Notes: generated from the sequence alone by a model not told the origin. DNA of 64,000 nucleotides from Roseateles sp. (GCA_016790285.1 JAEUPJ010000050.1:1-64000), one strand, 5' to 3'; counted from the stretch's first letter, positions 43,426 through 51,258 are shown. Translations and numbers: made by a program.

Positions 43426-44375
43426 CCGACCCGCGTTCGGATCGCTTCGTCCGCTCCCATCTCAAGACCCGCCAGCTCGTGCTGCTGGTGGAGCTGGGTC
43501 GCCACGGGTCCATCCTGCACGCCGCGCAGGCCGCCAACCTGACCCAGCCGGCCGCCTCCAAGCTGCTGGCCGACCTGGAGCACGCACTGGGCGTGAAGCT
43601 GTTCGAGCGCCTGCCCCGCGGCGTGGCGCCGACGTGGTACGGCGAAGTCATGATCCGGCGCGCGGGCGCGGCGCTGGCCGAGCTGGACGCCGGCCACCAG
43701 GAGGTGATGGAGCTGTTGTCGGGCATGTCCGGGCGGGTGTCCGTCGGTGCGGTGCTCACGCCCTCCACCACGTTGCTGCCGGCGGCCATCACGGCGCTGA
43801 AGGCCCGCCAGCCCCGCGTGCACGTGGCGGTGTCGGTGGACACGAGCAAGATCCTGATCCAGCACCTGCAAAACGGTGACCTGGACCTCGTCATCGGCCG
43901 CGTGCTGGACAGCGAATCCGCCGCGCAGCTGAGCTTCGAGCCCCTGACCGACGAGCCCCACACGCTGGTGGTGCGCAGTGGCCACCCGCTGGCCGGCCGC
44001 AGCGACCTGAGCCTGCCCGAGCTTGCCCGCCAGAGCTGGATCCTGCCGCCCGGCGGCAGCATCCTGCGTGACCGCCTCACCGCCCTCTTCCTGTCGGCCG
44101 GGCTGGACCAGCCCCAGCAGACGGTCGAAACCCTGTCCCTGCCCGTCATCACCAGCCTGATGGCGCAGTCCGACATGGTCTCCGCCCTGCCCTGCGAGCT
44201 GGTCAAGCCCTACATCGAAGCCGGCCTGCTGACCGAGCTGCCCTTCGACCTGGGGCTGCGCATGGACGTCTACGGCATCGTGACACGCCGGGGCCACCAG
44301 CTCTCGCCCGGCGCGGAGCTGATGTTGGTCTGCCTGCGCGAGCAGGCAGCGGTGCGGCCGCCCCCCACGCGCTGA
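43422..44375 (+). CDS. LysR-family regulator of the galactan operon
   Basis: A 317-aa LysR regulator: N-terminal winged HTH (LLVELGRHGSILHAAQAANL, TQPAASKLLADLEHAL) and a C-terminal effector-binding domain (LVVRSGHPLAGRSDLSLPEL, SWILPPGGSILRDRLTALFL). Being the last gene of the operon, translationally coupled to the dehydrogenase, it would be made together with the pathway and could autoregulate through the AGCTAT-N11-ATAGCT site at 31705-31727. Effector unknown; galactose, galactonate or KDGal are candidates. Confidence 0.9.
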   Translation: MTDPRSDRFVRSHLKTRQLVLLVELGRHGSILHAAQAANLTQPAASKLLADLEHALGVKLFERLPRGVAPTWYGEVMIRRAGAALAELDAGHQEVMELLSGMSGRVSVGAVLTPSTTLLPAAITALKARQPRVHVAVSVDTSKILIQHLQNGDLDLVIGRVLDSESAAQLSFEPLTDEPHTLVVRSGHPLAGRSDLSLPELARQSWILPPGGSILRDRLTALFLSAGLDQPQQTVETLSLPVITSLMAQSDMVSALPCELVKPYIEAGLLTELPFDLGLRMDVYGIVTRRGHQLSPGAELMLVCLREQAAVRPPPTR

Positions 44376-44403
44376 TCGGGCTCACCACGGGCTCACCACG
44401 GGC

Positions 44404-44431
44404 TGGCCCGCGGGCTATTCTTCGCGGGCCA
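44404..44431 (+). terminator. Hairpin after the galactan operon
   Basis: TGGCCCGCG pairs with CGCGGGCCA across a 10-nt loop. No T-run follows, so it may act as a weak or factor-dependent terminator or as mRNA 3'-end protection. Direct repeats GGGCTCACCAC lie just upstream. Confidence 0.5.
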
Positions 44432-44451
44432 GTCACCCTGCGAGCCTTCCC

Positions 44452-45873
44452 ATGAACCACTCCTGCGACGTCGCCATCATCGGCGCCGGCACGGCCGGCA
44501 TGGCCGCCTACCGCGCGGCCCGCGTGCACACCGAGCGCGTGCTGCTCATCGAGGCGGCGCACTACGGCACCACGTGTGCGCGTGTCGGCTGCATGCCCAG
44601 CAAGCTGCTCATCGCCGCGGCCGACGCCGCACAGGCCGTGCGCGAGGCACACCGCTTCGGCGTGCTGGCCGAGGCGCCGCGCGTCGATGGCCGGGCCGTC
44701 ATGCAGCGCGTGCGCAGCGAGCGCGACCGCTTCGTCGGCTTCGTGCTGGAAACGGTCCACGGCTGGCCCGAAGCCACCCGGCTCTTCGGCCGCGCCCGCT
44801 TCACGGCGCCTGGCGTGCTGGATGTCGATGGCCAGCGCGTCGAGGCCCGGTCCGTGGTGATCGCCACGGGGTCGCGCCCGGTCATCCCGCCGGGCTGGCG
44901 CGAGCGGCTGGGTTCGCGCCTGATCGTCAACGACGACGTGTTCGACTGGGTCGACCTGCCGCGCTCGGTGGCCGTGGTGGGTGCCGGGGTCATCGGCCTG
45001 GAGTTGGCCCTGGCGCTGCACCGGCTCGGCGTGCGCGTGCGGCTGTTCGCCCGCGGCGAGCGGGTCGGACCGCTCACCGACCCCGAGCTGCAGCCTCTCA
45101 CGCGACAGCTCTTTGCCGAGGAGCTGCCCATGACCCTGAGCGCGGCGCCCCTCACGCCCACGCTGGAGAACGACCAGGTTCAGCTTGGCGGCGAGCAGTT
45201 CGACCTGCTGCTGTGCGCCGCAGGCCGCCATGGCAACCTGGATGACCTCGGCCTCGAGCACCTCGCCCTGCCGCGCGATGCCGAGGGCCACCCGGCCATC
45301 GACCGCCACACGAGCCAGTGGGGCGACGCGCCGGTGTTCGTCGCGGGGGATGTCACCAACGACCGCCCGCTGCTGCACGAGGCGGCCGATGCCGGGCGCA
45401 TCGCGGGCGACAACGCCGCGCGCTGGCCGCACGTGCACCACCGGCCCCGCCGCGCGCCGCTGGCCGTCGTCTTCAGCGACCCGCAGATCGCCATTGCCGG
45501 CGCCACGCATGCCGAACTGACTGCCACGGGCGTCGCTTTCGACACCGGGCGCGTCAGCTTCGCTGACCAGGGCCGCAGCCGCGTGATGCTCGCCAACCGC
45601 GGTGGCCTGCATGTCTACGCGGAGCGCAGCAGCGGGCGGCTGTTGGGCGCGGAGATGATCGGCCCCGCCGCCGAGCACCTGGGCCACCTGCTGGCGTGGT
45701 GCGTGCAGCGGGGCGACACGGTGCAGCAGATGCTCGACAGCCCGTTCTACCACCCCGTCGTCGAGGAAGGCCTGCGCACCGCGCTGCGCCAGCTCAGCAG
45801 CGACCTGCACCTGCCCTCACCGCCCATCGAGACCTGCCTGGACTGCGACACCTCGGCCGAGGCCGGTGCCTGA
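44452..45873 (+). CDS. Dihydrolipoamide-dehydrogenase-like flavoprotein
   Basis: A 473-aa FAD/NAD disulfide oxidoreductase. FAD-binding IIGAGTAGMAAYRAA, redox-active Cys42-x4-Cys47 in TTCARVGCMPSK, NAD-binding VVGAGVIGLELALALHRLG and FAD-binding VFVAGDVTNDRPLLHEAAD are present. The C-terminal HPVVEEG supplies the His-Glu dyad of dihydrolipoamide dehydrogenases and related enzymes. It stands alone, away from any 2-oxoacid dehydrogenase genes, so the substrate is uncertain (dihydrolipoamide or another dithiol). Odd detail: an extra Cys pair near the C-terminus (ETCLDCD). Confidence 0.85.
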   Translation: MNHSCDVAIIGAGTAGMAAYRAARVHTERVLLIEAAHYGTTCARVGCMPSKLLIAAADAAQAVREAHRFGVLAEAPRVDGRAVMQRVRSERDRFVGFVLETVHGWPEATRLFGRARFTAPGVLDVDGQRVEARSVVIATGSRPVIPPGWRERLGSRLIVNDDVFDWVDLPRSVAVVGAGVIGLELALALHRLGVRVRLFARGERVGPLTDPELQPLTRQLFAEELPMTLSAAPLTPTLENDQVQLGGEQFDLLLCAAGRHGNLDDLGLEHLALPRDAEGHPAIDRHTSQWGDAPVFVAGDVTNDRPLLHEAADAGRIAGDNAARWPHVHHRPRRAPLAVVFSDPQIAIAGATHAELTATGVAFDTGRVSFADQGRSRVMLANRGGLHVYAERSSGRLLGAEMIGPAAEHLGHLLAWCVQRGDTVQQMLDSPFYHPVVEEGLRTALRQLSSDLHLPSPPIETCLDCDTSAEAGA

Positions 45874-45890
45874 AAGGCTAGGATGACCGC

Positions 45891-46661
45891 ATGAAGAAGT
45901 TCGCCACCTGGAACGTCAACTCCCTGGCCATCCGCCTACCCCAAGTGCTGGAGTGGCTCGCCACCCACCCGGTCGATGCGCTCGTGCTGCAGGAGACCAA
46001 GCTCACCGACGACAAGTTCCCCACGGCCGACCTCGGCGCCGCGGGTTGGCAGGTGCAGTGGTTCGGCCAGAAGACCTACAACGGCGTGGCCCTCATCAGC
46101 CGCGAGCGGGCCACGGATGTGGTCAAGAACATCACCGGCTTCGCCGACGAGCAGGCCCGCGTCATCGCCGGCACGGTGGGCGGCGTGCGCGTGATCGGCG
46201 GCTACTTCCCCAACGGCCAGGCGCCGGGCAGCGACAAGTTCGCCTACAAGATGAACTGGCTCACGGGCTTGCGCAGCTGGCTCACCCAGGAGATGGCGCA
46301 GCACCCCGAGCTGGTGCTGATGGGCGACTTCAACATCGCCCCCGAAGACCGCGACGTCTACGACCCCGTGGCCTGGGCGGGCCAGATCCACTGCACGCCC
46401 GAGGAGCGCGAACACTTCCAGCAGCTGCTGGGGCTCGGGCTGACCGATGCCTTCCGCCTCTTCGAGCAGCCCCCCAAGAGCTGGAGCTGGTGGGACTACC
46501 GCAACCTCGCCTTCCGCAAGAACCAGGGCCTGCGCATCGACCACATCCTCGTCAGCGAGGCGCTCAAGCCCCGTGTGACCGCCTGCGAGATCGACAAGGC
46601 CCCGCGCAAGAACGAGCGGCCCAGCGACCACGCGCCGGTCATCGTGACGATCGACGGCTGA
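45891..46661 (+). CDS. xthA: Exodeoxyribonuclease III
   Basis: A 256-aa AP endonuclease/exonuclease III of the EEP superfamily, acting in base-excision repair. Catalytic segments: ATWNVNSLAIRLPQVLEWL (Asn), VLQETKL (metal Glu), LMGDFNIAPEDRDVYDP (Asp/Asn), LRIDHILVS and SDHAPVIVTI (Asp-His). Starts 17 bp after the flavoprotein gene and converges with the DUF2235 gene 8 bp away. Confidence 0.93.
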   Translation: MKKFATWNVNSLAIRLPQVLEWLATHPVDALVLQETKLTDDKFPTADLGAAGWQVQWFGQKTYNGVALISRERATDVVKNITGFADEQARVIAGTVGGVRVIGGYFPNGQAPGSDKFAYKMNWLTGLRSWLTQEMAQHPELVLMGDFNIAPEDRDVYDPVAWAGQIHCTPEEREHFQQLLGLGLTDAFRLFEQPPKSWSWWDYRNLAFRKNQGLRIDHILVSEALKPRVTACEIDKAPRKNERPSDHAPVIVTIDG

Positions 46662-46669
46662 CCCGGCCC

Positions 46670-48361
46670 CTAGCGATGCCGGCGCAGGAATGAGCTGAGG
46701 ATCAGCCCGGCGACCGCGGCCAGGGCCAGCCACTTCACCGCGCTGGCCGCCGTCATGGCCAGGCGGGGTGCCCACAGCCACAGGGCTTCCGGTGCCGCGC
46801 GCAAGGCCAGGATGCTGATGCCGGAGAACAGGTCTTCCAGCAGGTCCGCCGCCAGCGCCACGGGCAGCGCCCAGCCCAGCCGATTGAGCCACCGCGGCGG
46901 CGCCTGGCCCACCTGGATCAGGCCCGCATGGCGGGCGAAGGCGCGGCAGGTCCACAGCGACAGCACCCACACCCAGGCGGCGATCAGGCCGAGGTCCAGC
47001 AGCAGGGCCGTCTTCGGGCGTGCAAAGGTGTCGGCCAGCGCGACCCATTCCGGCATGGGTGCCCGGCTCAGCTGCCAGGCCTGGAAGCGCTGGTTGGCGT
47101 CCATGATCTCCGGCAGGTGATCCAGCGGGGGCAGCCAGCCCGCCGGCGACAGTTGCGCCCAGCCGGCCAGCACCATGAAGACGACCACCATGGCGATGCC
47201 CAGCAGCAGTTTGAACCACGCGGCCGCATCGCCCCGGTCGCGCCAGGCCGTCTGGTCGGGGAAGGCATGCGTCCAGGCCTTCACGCTGGGGTGGGCATGC
47301 ATCTTCACGCGCTGGCTCGGCTGGTCGTCCACGAGGGCGCTGGCGGTGTCGCGCACCGTCAGCCCGGTGAGGGCCCAGAGCGGTGTGGCATGCGTCTGGC
47401 TGTTGATGCGCGCAGCCAGCCGCAGCGGCGTGGGCGGGTCGAGCTGGGGCATGACTTCGAAGACGTCCGCCTCGGTGATCTGGCCCGGGTGCTTCACCGG
47501 CATGGACACCCGCAACCCGCAGCGGATGGCCTCGGACACCAGCCAGGCGAACGGCGCCCGCGAGAGCTCGCTGTAGGGGTACTGGTTGCCGCCACCCACA
47601 TCGCAGTGCGAGCCACGGAACCAGCACTGCAGGATGTCGCCGGTGCCGCCGTTCTTCATGCGGAAGGTGCCGTCGTCCTGCTCGTAGGCGCGCGGCAGGA
47701 ACTGGGCACGCTGCTCGTCCAGCGCCATCGCCTGGCGCACGTGGCGGAAGTGCTTGTCCTCGAGATTGGGTCGCGCCGTGATCTTCAGCCCGAAGGGCGG
47801 CAGGCCGACGCTCGCCACGGTGTCCCAGACGCCCACGAAATGAAGTACCGGCCAGGCCTCGGGCGTCAGGCCCTGGCCGAACAGTCGGGCGGCCTGCAGC
47901 GTGATGTCGCTGCGCTCGGGCGAGGTCTTGGCAAAGTAGGTCGACACCAGGCTCGACACCAGCGTGTCCTGGTGCTTGTCGATGATGCCGAAGGCGTTCA
48001 CCAGGCCGGCGATGGAGCGCGCGGTGAAGGCGCCGCGCGAGAAGCCGAAGACGAAGATCTGGTCACCCGGCTGCCAGTGCGACATCAGGAAGCGATAGCC
48101 CTCCGCCACGTTGTCGTACAAGCCACGGCCGAAGGCCAGCCCGTCGACGCGGTCCAGCGCGCGGTGGAGTTTGTCCATCACCGTGGTGCCGGGCAGCTGC
48201 TCGGGGTTGCCGACGCCGGGGTCGTAGTAGACGAGGCGGTGGTCGTCAGGGAACAGCCGCAGCAGCTCGGCCAGCAGCACCACGTGCGTGTCGGAGTGCC
48301 GGCCGCTGAGGTTGTTGTTGGTGCCGTCGCACAGCAGCACCAGTTGACGCGGCGGATTCAT
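46670..48361 (-). CDS. Membrane-anchored DUF2235 alpha/beta hydrolase
   Basis: A 563-aa protein whose first 370 residues are a DUF2235 hydrolase: LLCDGTNNNLSG, FVFGFSRGAFTARSIAGLV with nucleophile Ser108 (GxSxG), Asp180 in GVWDTVASVG and His252 in FRGSHCDVGGG. DUF2235 includes the Tle1 phospholipase effectors of T6SSs. Here the last third has about four transmembrane helices, so it is probably a resident inner-membrane enzyme rather than a secreted toxin. It is 20 kb from the T6SS. ATG 48361 begins MNPPRQLVLLCDG. Substrate not predictable. Confidence 0.85.
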   Translation of the reverse strand: MNPPRQLVLLCDGTNNNLSGRHSDTHVVLLAELLRLFPDDHRLVYYDPGVGNPEQLPGTTVMDKLHRALDRVDGLAFGRGLYDNVAEGYRFLMSHWQPGDQIFVFGFSRGAFTARSIAGLVNAFGIIDKHQDTLVSSLVSTYFAKTSPERSDITLQAARLFGQGLTPEAWPVLHFVGVWDTVASVGLPPFGLKITARPNLEDKHFRHVRQAMALDEQRAQFLPRAYEQDDGTFRMKNGGTGDILQCWFRGSHCDVGGGNQYPYSELSRAPFAWLVSEAIRCGLRVSMPVKHPGQITEADVFEVMPQLDPPTPLRLAARINSQTHATPLWALTGLTVRDTASALVDDQPSQRVKMHAHPSVKAWTHAFPDQTAWRDRGDAAAWFKLLLGIAMVVVFMVLAGWAQLSPAGWLPPLDHLPEIMDANQRFQAWQLSRAPMPEWVALADTFARPKTALLLDLGLIAAWVWVLSLWTCRAFARHAGLIQVGQAPPRWLNRLGWALPVALAADLLEDLFSGISILALRAAPEALWLWAPRLAMTAASAVKWLALAAVAGLILSSFLRRHR

Positions 48362-48485
48362 GGGCAGGGTCTCAAGCGCAAAACGGCAGTCTTGCATCCT
48401 GCGGCCCGGCCACCATCCCCACAAACGCGGACGCGCTGCCCCGGGGCCGCCGGGCTGGCGTCCGACGACTCGCCATGACGCTGCG

Positions 48486-48701
48486 CTAGGGACGCTGCGC
48501 CAACACCCAAGCGACCAGCGCGTTGGCGTGGCCGTGTCCGAGGCCGTGTTCCGTCTTCAGGAGGTTCACCAACGCCATGTGCTTGAGCGGCCCGGCAGCC
48601 TGGATGACGCCCTCCCAGTGGGCAATGGGCTGGCCGTACTTCTTCTCGATGGAAGGGAAGTAGGAGGCGGGGCCTTTGACTTTCGGGTCCTGGGTTGCCA
48701 T
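48486..48701 (-). CDS. DUF4287 small protein
   Basis: A 71-aa protein with KVKGPASYFPSIEKKYGQPI, AHWEGVIQAAG, and HGLGHGHANALVAWVLAQ. This is the DUF4287 pattern (small helical domain with a conserved YFPxIExxYG-type opening and GxGHGHAN end). Homologues sit in diverse contexts and have no defined biochemical role. ATG 48701 gives the whole domain. The 124 bp between it and the DUF2235 gene contain nothing recognised. Confidence 0.82.
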   Translation of the reverse strand: MATQDPKVKGPASYFPSIEKKYGQPIAHWEGVIQAAGPLKHMALVNLLKTEHGLGHGHANALVAWVLAQRP

Positions 48702-48760
48702 GCGGTGCCTTTTCAGGTGTGTTCTTGACGACGAACCGGGCGCGCCGGAATCGACAGTCG

Positions 48761-49408
48761 TCAGATGGCGTCGAGCCGGGCCTGCAGCTGCTCGAAGAAG
48801 CGGCCGACGTGCACGCCGTCGCACAGGGCATGGTGGACGTCGACCGCCACCGGCATCAGCAACCGTTCGCCCTGCGGCGTGAACCGGCCGAAGGCGACCT
48901 TGGGGCGGTCGTCCCCACGGCCGCGGGCATGTGTGAATGCCGTGAACGCGAACCATGGCAGCGCCGTCATGTGCACGAGGCTCTCTTCGCGCACGTCGCC
49001 GGGCTCGTCGGCGGCGAACAGGTCGCCGCTGGCCTGGCGCACGCGGTCCAGGTGAAGCCGCGCACGCGCAGCGAAACTGGTCAGGGAGGGGTCACGAGGC
49101 AGGGTCAGGAAGCCGAAGCTGCCGTCGTCGCGCAGCACGGTGGTGCTCGCATGGATGGCGGCGAACTCGTGCACGCCGGTGCCGTCGCCCGTGAGCGTCT
49201 GGCGCATGGCGTCGACGCTGTTGGCGGCTTCGAGTGCGGCGTGGTGGTAGGCCAGCCAGGGCGTGGCGCCGTGGCGGTGGGCTCGCTCGCGCAGGCCGGT
49301 CACGTCCACCGGCGCCGTGACGCTGAAGGCCGGCTGCGCCATGTGGCGAAAGTGTGCGAGGGCCGCACGGCGCGGCCAGGTGTCCAGGGGGATGTCGCGG
49401 TCTTGCAT
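48761..49408 (-). CDS. Chloramphenicol acetyltransferase-like enzyme
   Basis: A 215-aa type A CAT-fold acetyltransferase. The catalytic motif VDVHHALCDGVHVGRFFEQL (His192/193) is intact, and SVTAPVDVTGLRE, PWLAYHHAALEAANSV, and TALPWFAFTAFTHA fit the trimeric CAT fold. Chromosomal homologues without mobile context often acetylate unknown acceptors, so resistance should not be assumed. There is no attenuator-type leader upstream. Confidence 0.85.
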   Translation of the reverse strand: MQDRDIPLDTWPRRAALAHFRHMAQPAFSVTAPVDVTGLRERAHRHGATPWLAYHHAALEAANSVDAMRQTLTGDGTGVHEFAAIHASTTVLRDDGSFGFLTLPRDPSLTSFAARARLHLDRVRQASGDLFAADEPGDVREESLVHMTALPWFAFTAFTHARGRGDDRPKVAFGRFTPQGERLLMPVAVDVHHALCDGVHVGRFFEQLQARLDAI

Positions 49409-49437
49409 GGTTCACATGCTCGCACGCCTGCAGGCCC

Positions 49438-49472
49438 AAAAAAGAGCCCGGGTCGCGGTGAGCGCCCGGGCT
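49438..49472 (-). terminator. Intrinsic terminator of the LuxR-linked gene group
   Basis: On the minus strand AGCCCGGG and CCCGGGCT (49472-49465 with 49452-49445) form an 8-bp perfect stem with a 12-nt loop, followed by CTTTTTT. It ends transcription coming from the small alpha-CTD-like gene. Confidence 0.88.
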
Positions 49473-49501
49473 GCATGAAGTGAATCGAACAGGTCGGCGC
49501 G

Positions 49502-49843
49502 TCAGGCGTCGCCGCCGCGTGGCCGCATGCCGAAGTCGTGAAGCGCGCGCCTCAATTCGTCGGCCCGGTCTTCGCCCAGGTCGTCCAGCAGGCGACGCAT
49601 GGGCGTGCTGCGGATCTGGCCGATCTGGTTGTAGCCCATGGTCTTGGCGGAGGCCAAGGTCCGGGGTGACAGATCCAGGCAGTCGAGGGGCGCCTGGTCG
49701 GCGAGGCTCAACAGCTTGGCGTAGGTCTGGGCTGAAATCGACACGGCTGCCGCCGCGATGGGGATGGATGGCTTGTGGATCGGGTCAAGTGCGGAGCTCG
49801 GTTCCTGGAGCTGGTCACTTGCGCAATCCGCCGGGCCGGTCAT
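49502..49843 (-). CDS. Small protein with an RNA-polymerase alpha-CTD-like domain
   Basis: A 113-aa protein. Residues about 55-108 read LDLSPRTLASAKTMGYNQIG, then RRLLDDLGEDRADELRRALH and DFGM, matching the helix order of the alpha subunit C-terminal domain (an L-S-x-R opening, a GY-x-x-I-G turn, then a helix-hairpin-helix with LG-x-x-x-x-x-E-L and final x-x-x-GM). The first 50 residues are low-complexity. alpha-CTD binds UP elements and activators, so a free copy could bind DNA or a regulator. It sits in the same orientation downstream of a LuxR gene. Function inferred only from fold resemblance. Confidence 0.6.
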   Translation of the reverse strand: MTGPADCASDQLQEPSSALDPIHKPSIPIAAAAVSISAQTYAKLLSLADQAPLDCLDLSPRTLASAKTMGYNQIGQIRSTPMRRLLDDLGEDRADELRRALHDFGMRPRGGDA

Positions 49844-49868
49844 CGGGGCCAGGAAGGCCTCTGCGCGG

Positions 49869-49925
49869 TCAGCCGCCGAGCTTGGGCAGGCCGAGGGCTT
49901 CGAGAATCAGGTTGATGACGTGCAT
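49869..49925 (-). CDS. Candidate 18-residue peptide downstream of luxR
   Basis: ATG at 49925 is preceded by an AGGAG ribosome site with ideal 6-nt spacing and opens MHVINLILEALGLPKLGG followed by TGA. The peptide is amphipathic and ends in Gly-Gly. It lies between the luxR-type gene and the alpha-CTD-like gene, downstream of a lux-box-like dyad. It could be a functional micropeptide or a leader ORF controlling the next gene. The strong ribosome site is the main evidence. Confidence 0.45.
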   Translation of the reverse strand: MHVINLILEALGLPKLGG

Positions 49926-49990
49926 GGTGGGCTCCTGGTGGGAAGACAAAAACCGATTGGTCAACTGTCCCCGTTTTCACCCCCCTAGAA

Positions 49991-50010
49991 ACCTAGCAAG
50001 TCTTCCAGGT
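49991..50010 (-). promoter_or_regulatory. lux-box-like dyad
   Basis: ACCTAGCAAGTCTTCCAGGT is a 20-bp imperfect palindrome with perfect ACCT/AGGT ends, matching lux-box size and outer bases. CTAGAA and TTCTAG flank it, and another TTCTAGA repeat overlaps the luxR stop codon. It lies 66 bp upstream of the 18-aa ORF, so LuxR could control the peptide and alpha-CTD-like genes. Confidence 0.5.
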
Positions 50011-50029
50011 TCTAGAGACAAACCCAGTT

Positions 50030-50815
50030 CTAGAAAACCCCCGCCGCCACGCACTTGAGCACCGCCTGGTGCTTGGACGAGACCTGCAACTTGCGCATGG
50101 CGTTGCCCAGATGGAAGTTCACGGTCTTCTCGCTCATGCCCAGGATGACGCTCACCTCCCAGGCGGTCTTGCCCTGGGCCGTCCAGCTGAGCACGTCCAG
50201 CTCGCGCTTCGTGAGCTTGGGCAGGTCGCCCTTGCGCAGCTTGGGGCTCAGGAGCCGGTCGGCCGCAGTCAAGGCGTGTGCAGCGAGAAGCTGAAGGCTG
50301 GCCACCATCTGCATGAGCTGTGAGCCGGGCTCCGGCAACGCGTCCTCACGGTCGACGCCAAGCAGGAAATGCTTGTCACCGGGCAGATGCAGCTTCACGG
50401 CGATGCCCGTCTTGAACCCGAAGGCCGCCTGGGCCTCCCAGATGTCGCCCGCCCCCGCGGCAACGTAGGTGTTGCGGTCGTAGATGATGGGCACGGCCTG
50501 CGTCATGAGCTTGACCATGACGGGATCCTTGCGCGTCTCGCCGAGGTCCTTGGCGACGGCGATGTAGCCCTCGGGGGTGTTGCCGACCGACGTGATCTGC
50601 ACGTCGGCATCCTGCAGCACGCCGCGCATGAGCACGCCCGAGATGATGGGGAAACCCATCGCCTCTGCGGTCACGACAAGCCGACGCTCGAAGCTGGCGA
50701 AATCTTCGCTCAGGCCGACGTCGATCAGCTGCTGGTAGTCCATTTCGGGCGCGACGATACCTGACAAGTCTGCCAGCTTGTTGCCGGGTTGATGCGATTG
50801 GAGACTGCCCACCAT
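50030..50815 (-). CDS. Orphan LuxR-type quorum-sensing regulator
   Basis: A 261-aa regulator with an autoinducer-binding domain (about 25-185) and a LuxR HTH (205-255: LTKRELDVLSWTAQGKTAWE, ILGMSEKTVNFHLGNAMRKL). In the ligand pocket the Asp-Pro pair (97-98) is kept, but the usual Trp after the following Pro is Tyr112 (PIIYDRN) and the N-terminal Trp/Tyr pair is not evident, so ligand choice may differ from standard acyl-homoserine lactones. No luxI is in the window. ATG 50815 gives typical length but has no clear ribosome site; the frame is open to 50950. Confidence 0.85.
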   Translation of the reverse strand: MVGSLQSHQPGNKLADLSGIVAPEMDYQQLIDVGLSEDFASFERRLVVTAEAMGFPIISGVLMRGVLQDADVQITSVGNTPEGYIAVAKDLGETRKDPVMVKLMTQAVPIIYDRNTYVAAGAGDIWEAQAAFGFKTGIAVKLHLPGDKHFLLGVDREDALPEPGSQLMQMVASLQLLAAHALTAADRLLSPKLRKGDLPKLTKRELDVLSWTAQGKTAWEVSVILGMSEKTVNFHLGNAMRKLQVSSKHQAVLKCVAAGVF

Positions 50816-50841
50816 TCGTTGCAATGCCGTGAGGTCTTTCC

Positions 50842-51258
50842 ATGCCGACCCTGATCCAACTGCCTGAAGGCAGCGTGTGCTGGCCCGCTTCCGCGCTGTC
50901 CAGTGCCGCCCTGGATGTCGTTCACTCACGGACACAAATTCGTCGTCCACGCGGCAACGCGCGTGGTGTCGGTGGCACGACCCGATGGGAGCGGTCCTAC
51001 GCCGACTCCAGCGCCTGGGTCGAGTGGGACTGGGTCGAGATCGGCGAAGGCACCATCGTGCAGGCCGACCCGCTCAACGTGCGCTCCAACGTGCTGCTGC
51101 TGGACGAGCGGGGCCGCCCGCTGCTCTCTTCGCGCCGCCGCGCGACGCTGGCGACCTTGGTCTACCTGCTGCCTTGGCAAGGCCCCGTGCTGGACACCCT
51201 TCGCCATGCCACCCCGCCGCAGCGCGGCCGCACGCCTGACGAGCGCCTCGCGGCCTGA
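50842..51258 (+). CDS. Hypothetical protein divergent from luxR
   Basis: A 138-aa protein with a GAGG ribosome site before ATG. The second half looks most protein-like: WVEWDWVEIGEGTIVQADPL, NVRSNVLLLDERGRPLLSSR and TLATLVYLLPWQGPVL. The middle (SRTQIRRPRGNARGVGGTTR) is odd and could indicate a compensated frameshift, because another phase is also protein-like there. It starts only 26 bp from the luxR start. No domain recognised. Confidence 0.45.
   Translation: MPTLIQLPEGSVCWPASALSSAALDVVHSRTQIRRPRGNARGVGGTTRWERSYADSSAWVEWDWVEIGEGTIVQADPLNVRSNVLLLDERGRPLLSSRRRATLATLVYLLPWQGPVLDTLRHATPPQRGRTPDERLAA

Noticed and set aside
46670-48361. DUF2235 gene as a secreted T6SS effector
   Set aside because: Several C-terminal transmembrane helices and a location 20 kb from the T6SS, with no immunity gene beside it, argue against secretion.
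48761-49408. A chloramphenicol resistance gene
   Set aside because: The CAT fold and HHxxxDG motif are real, but there is no mobile context or regulatory leader; a resistance phenotype cannot be claimed from the fold.
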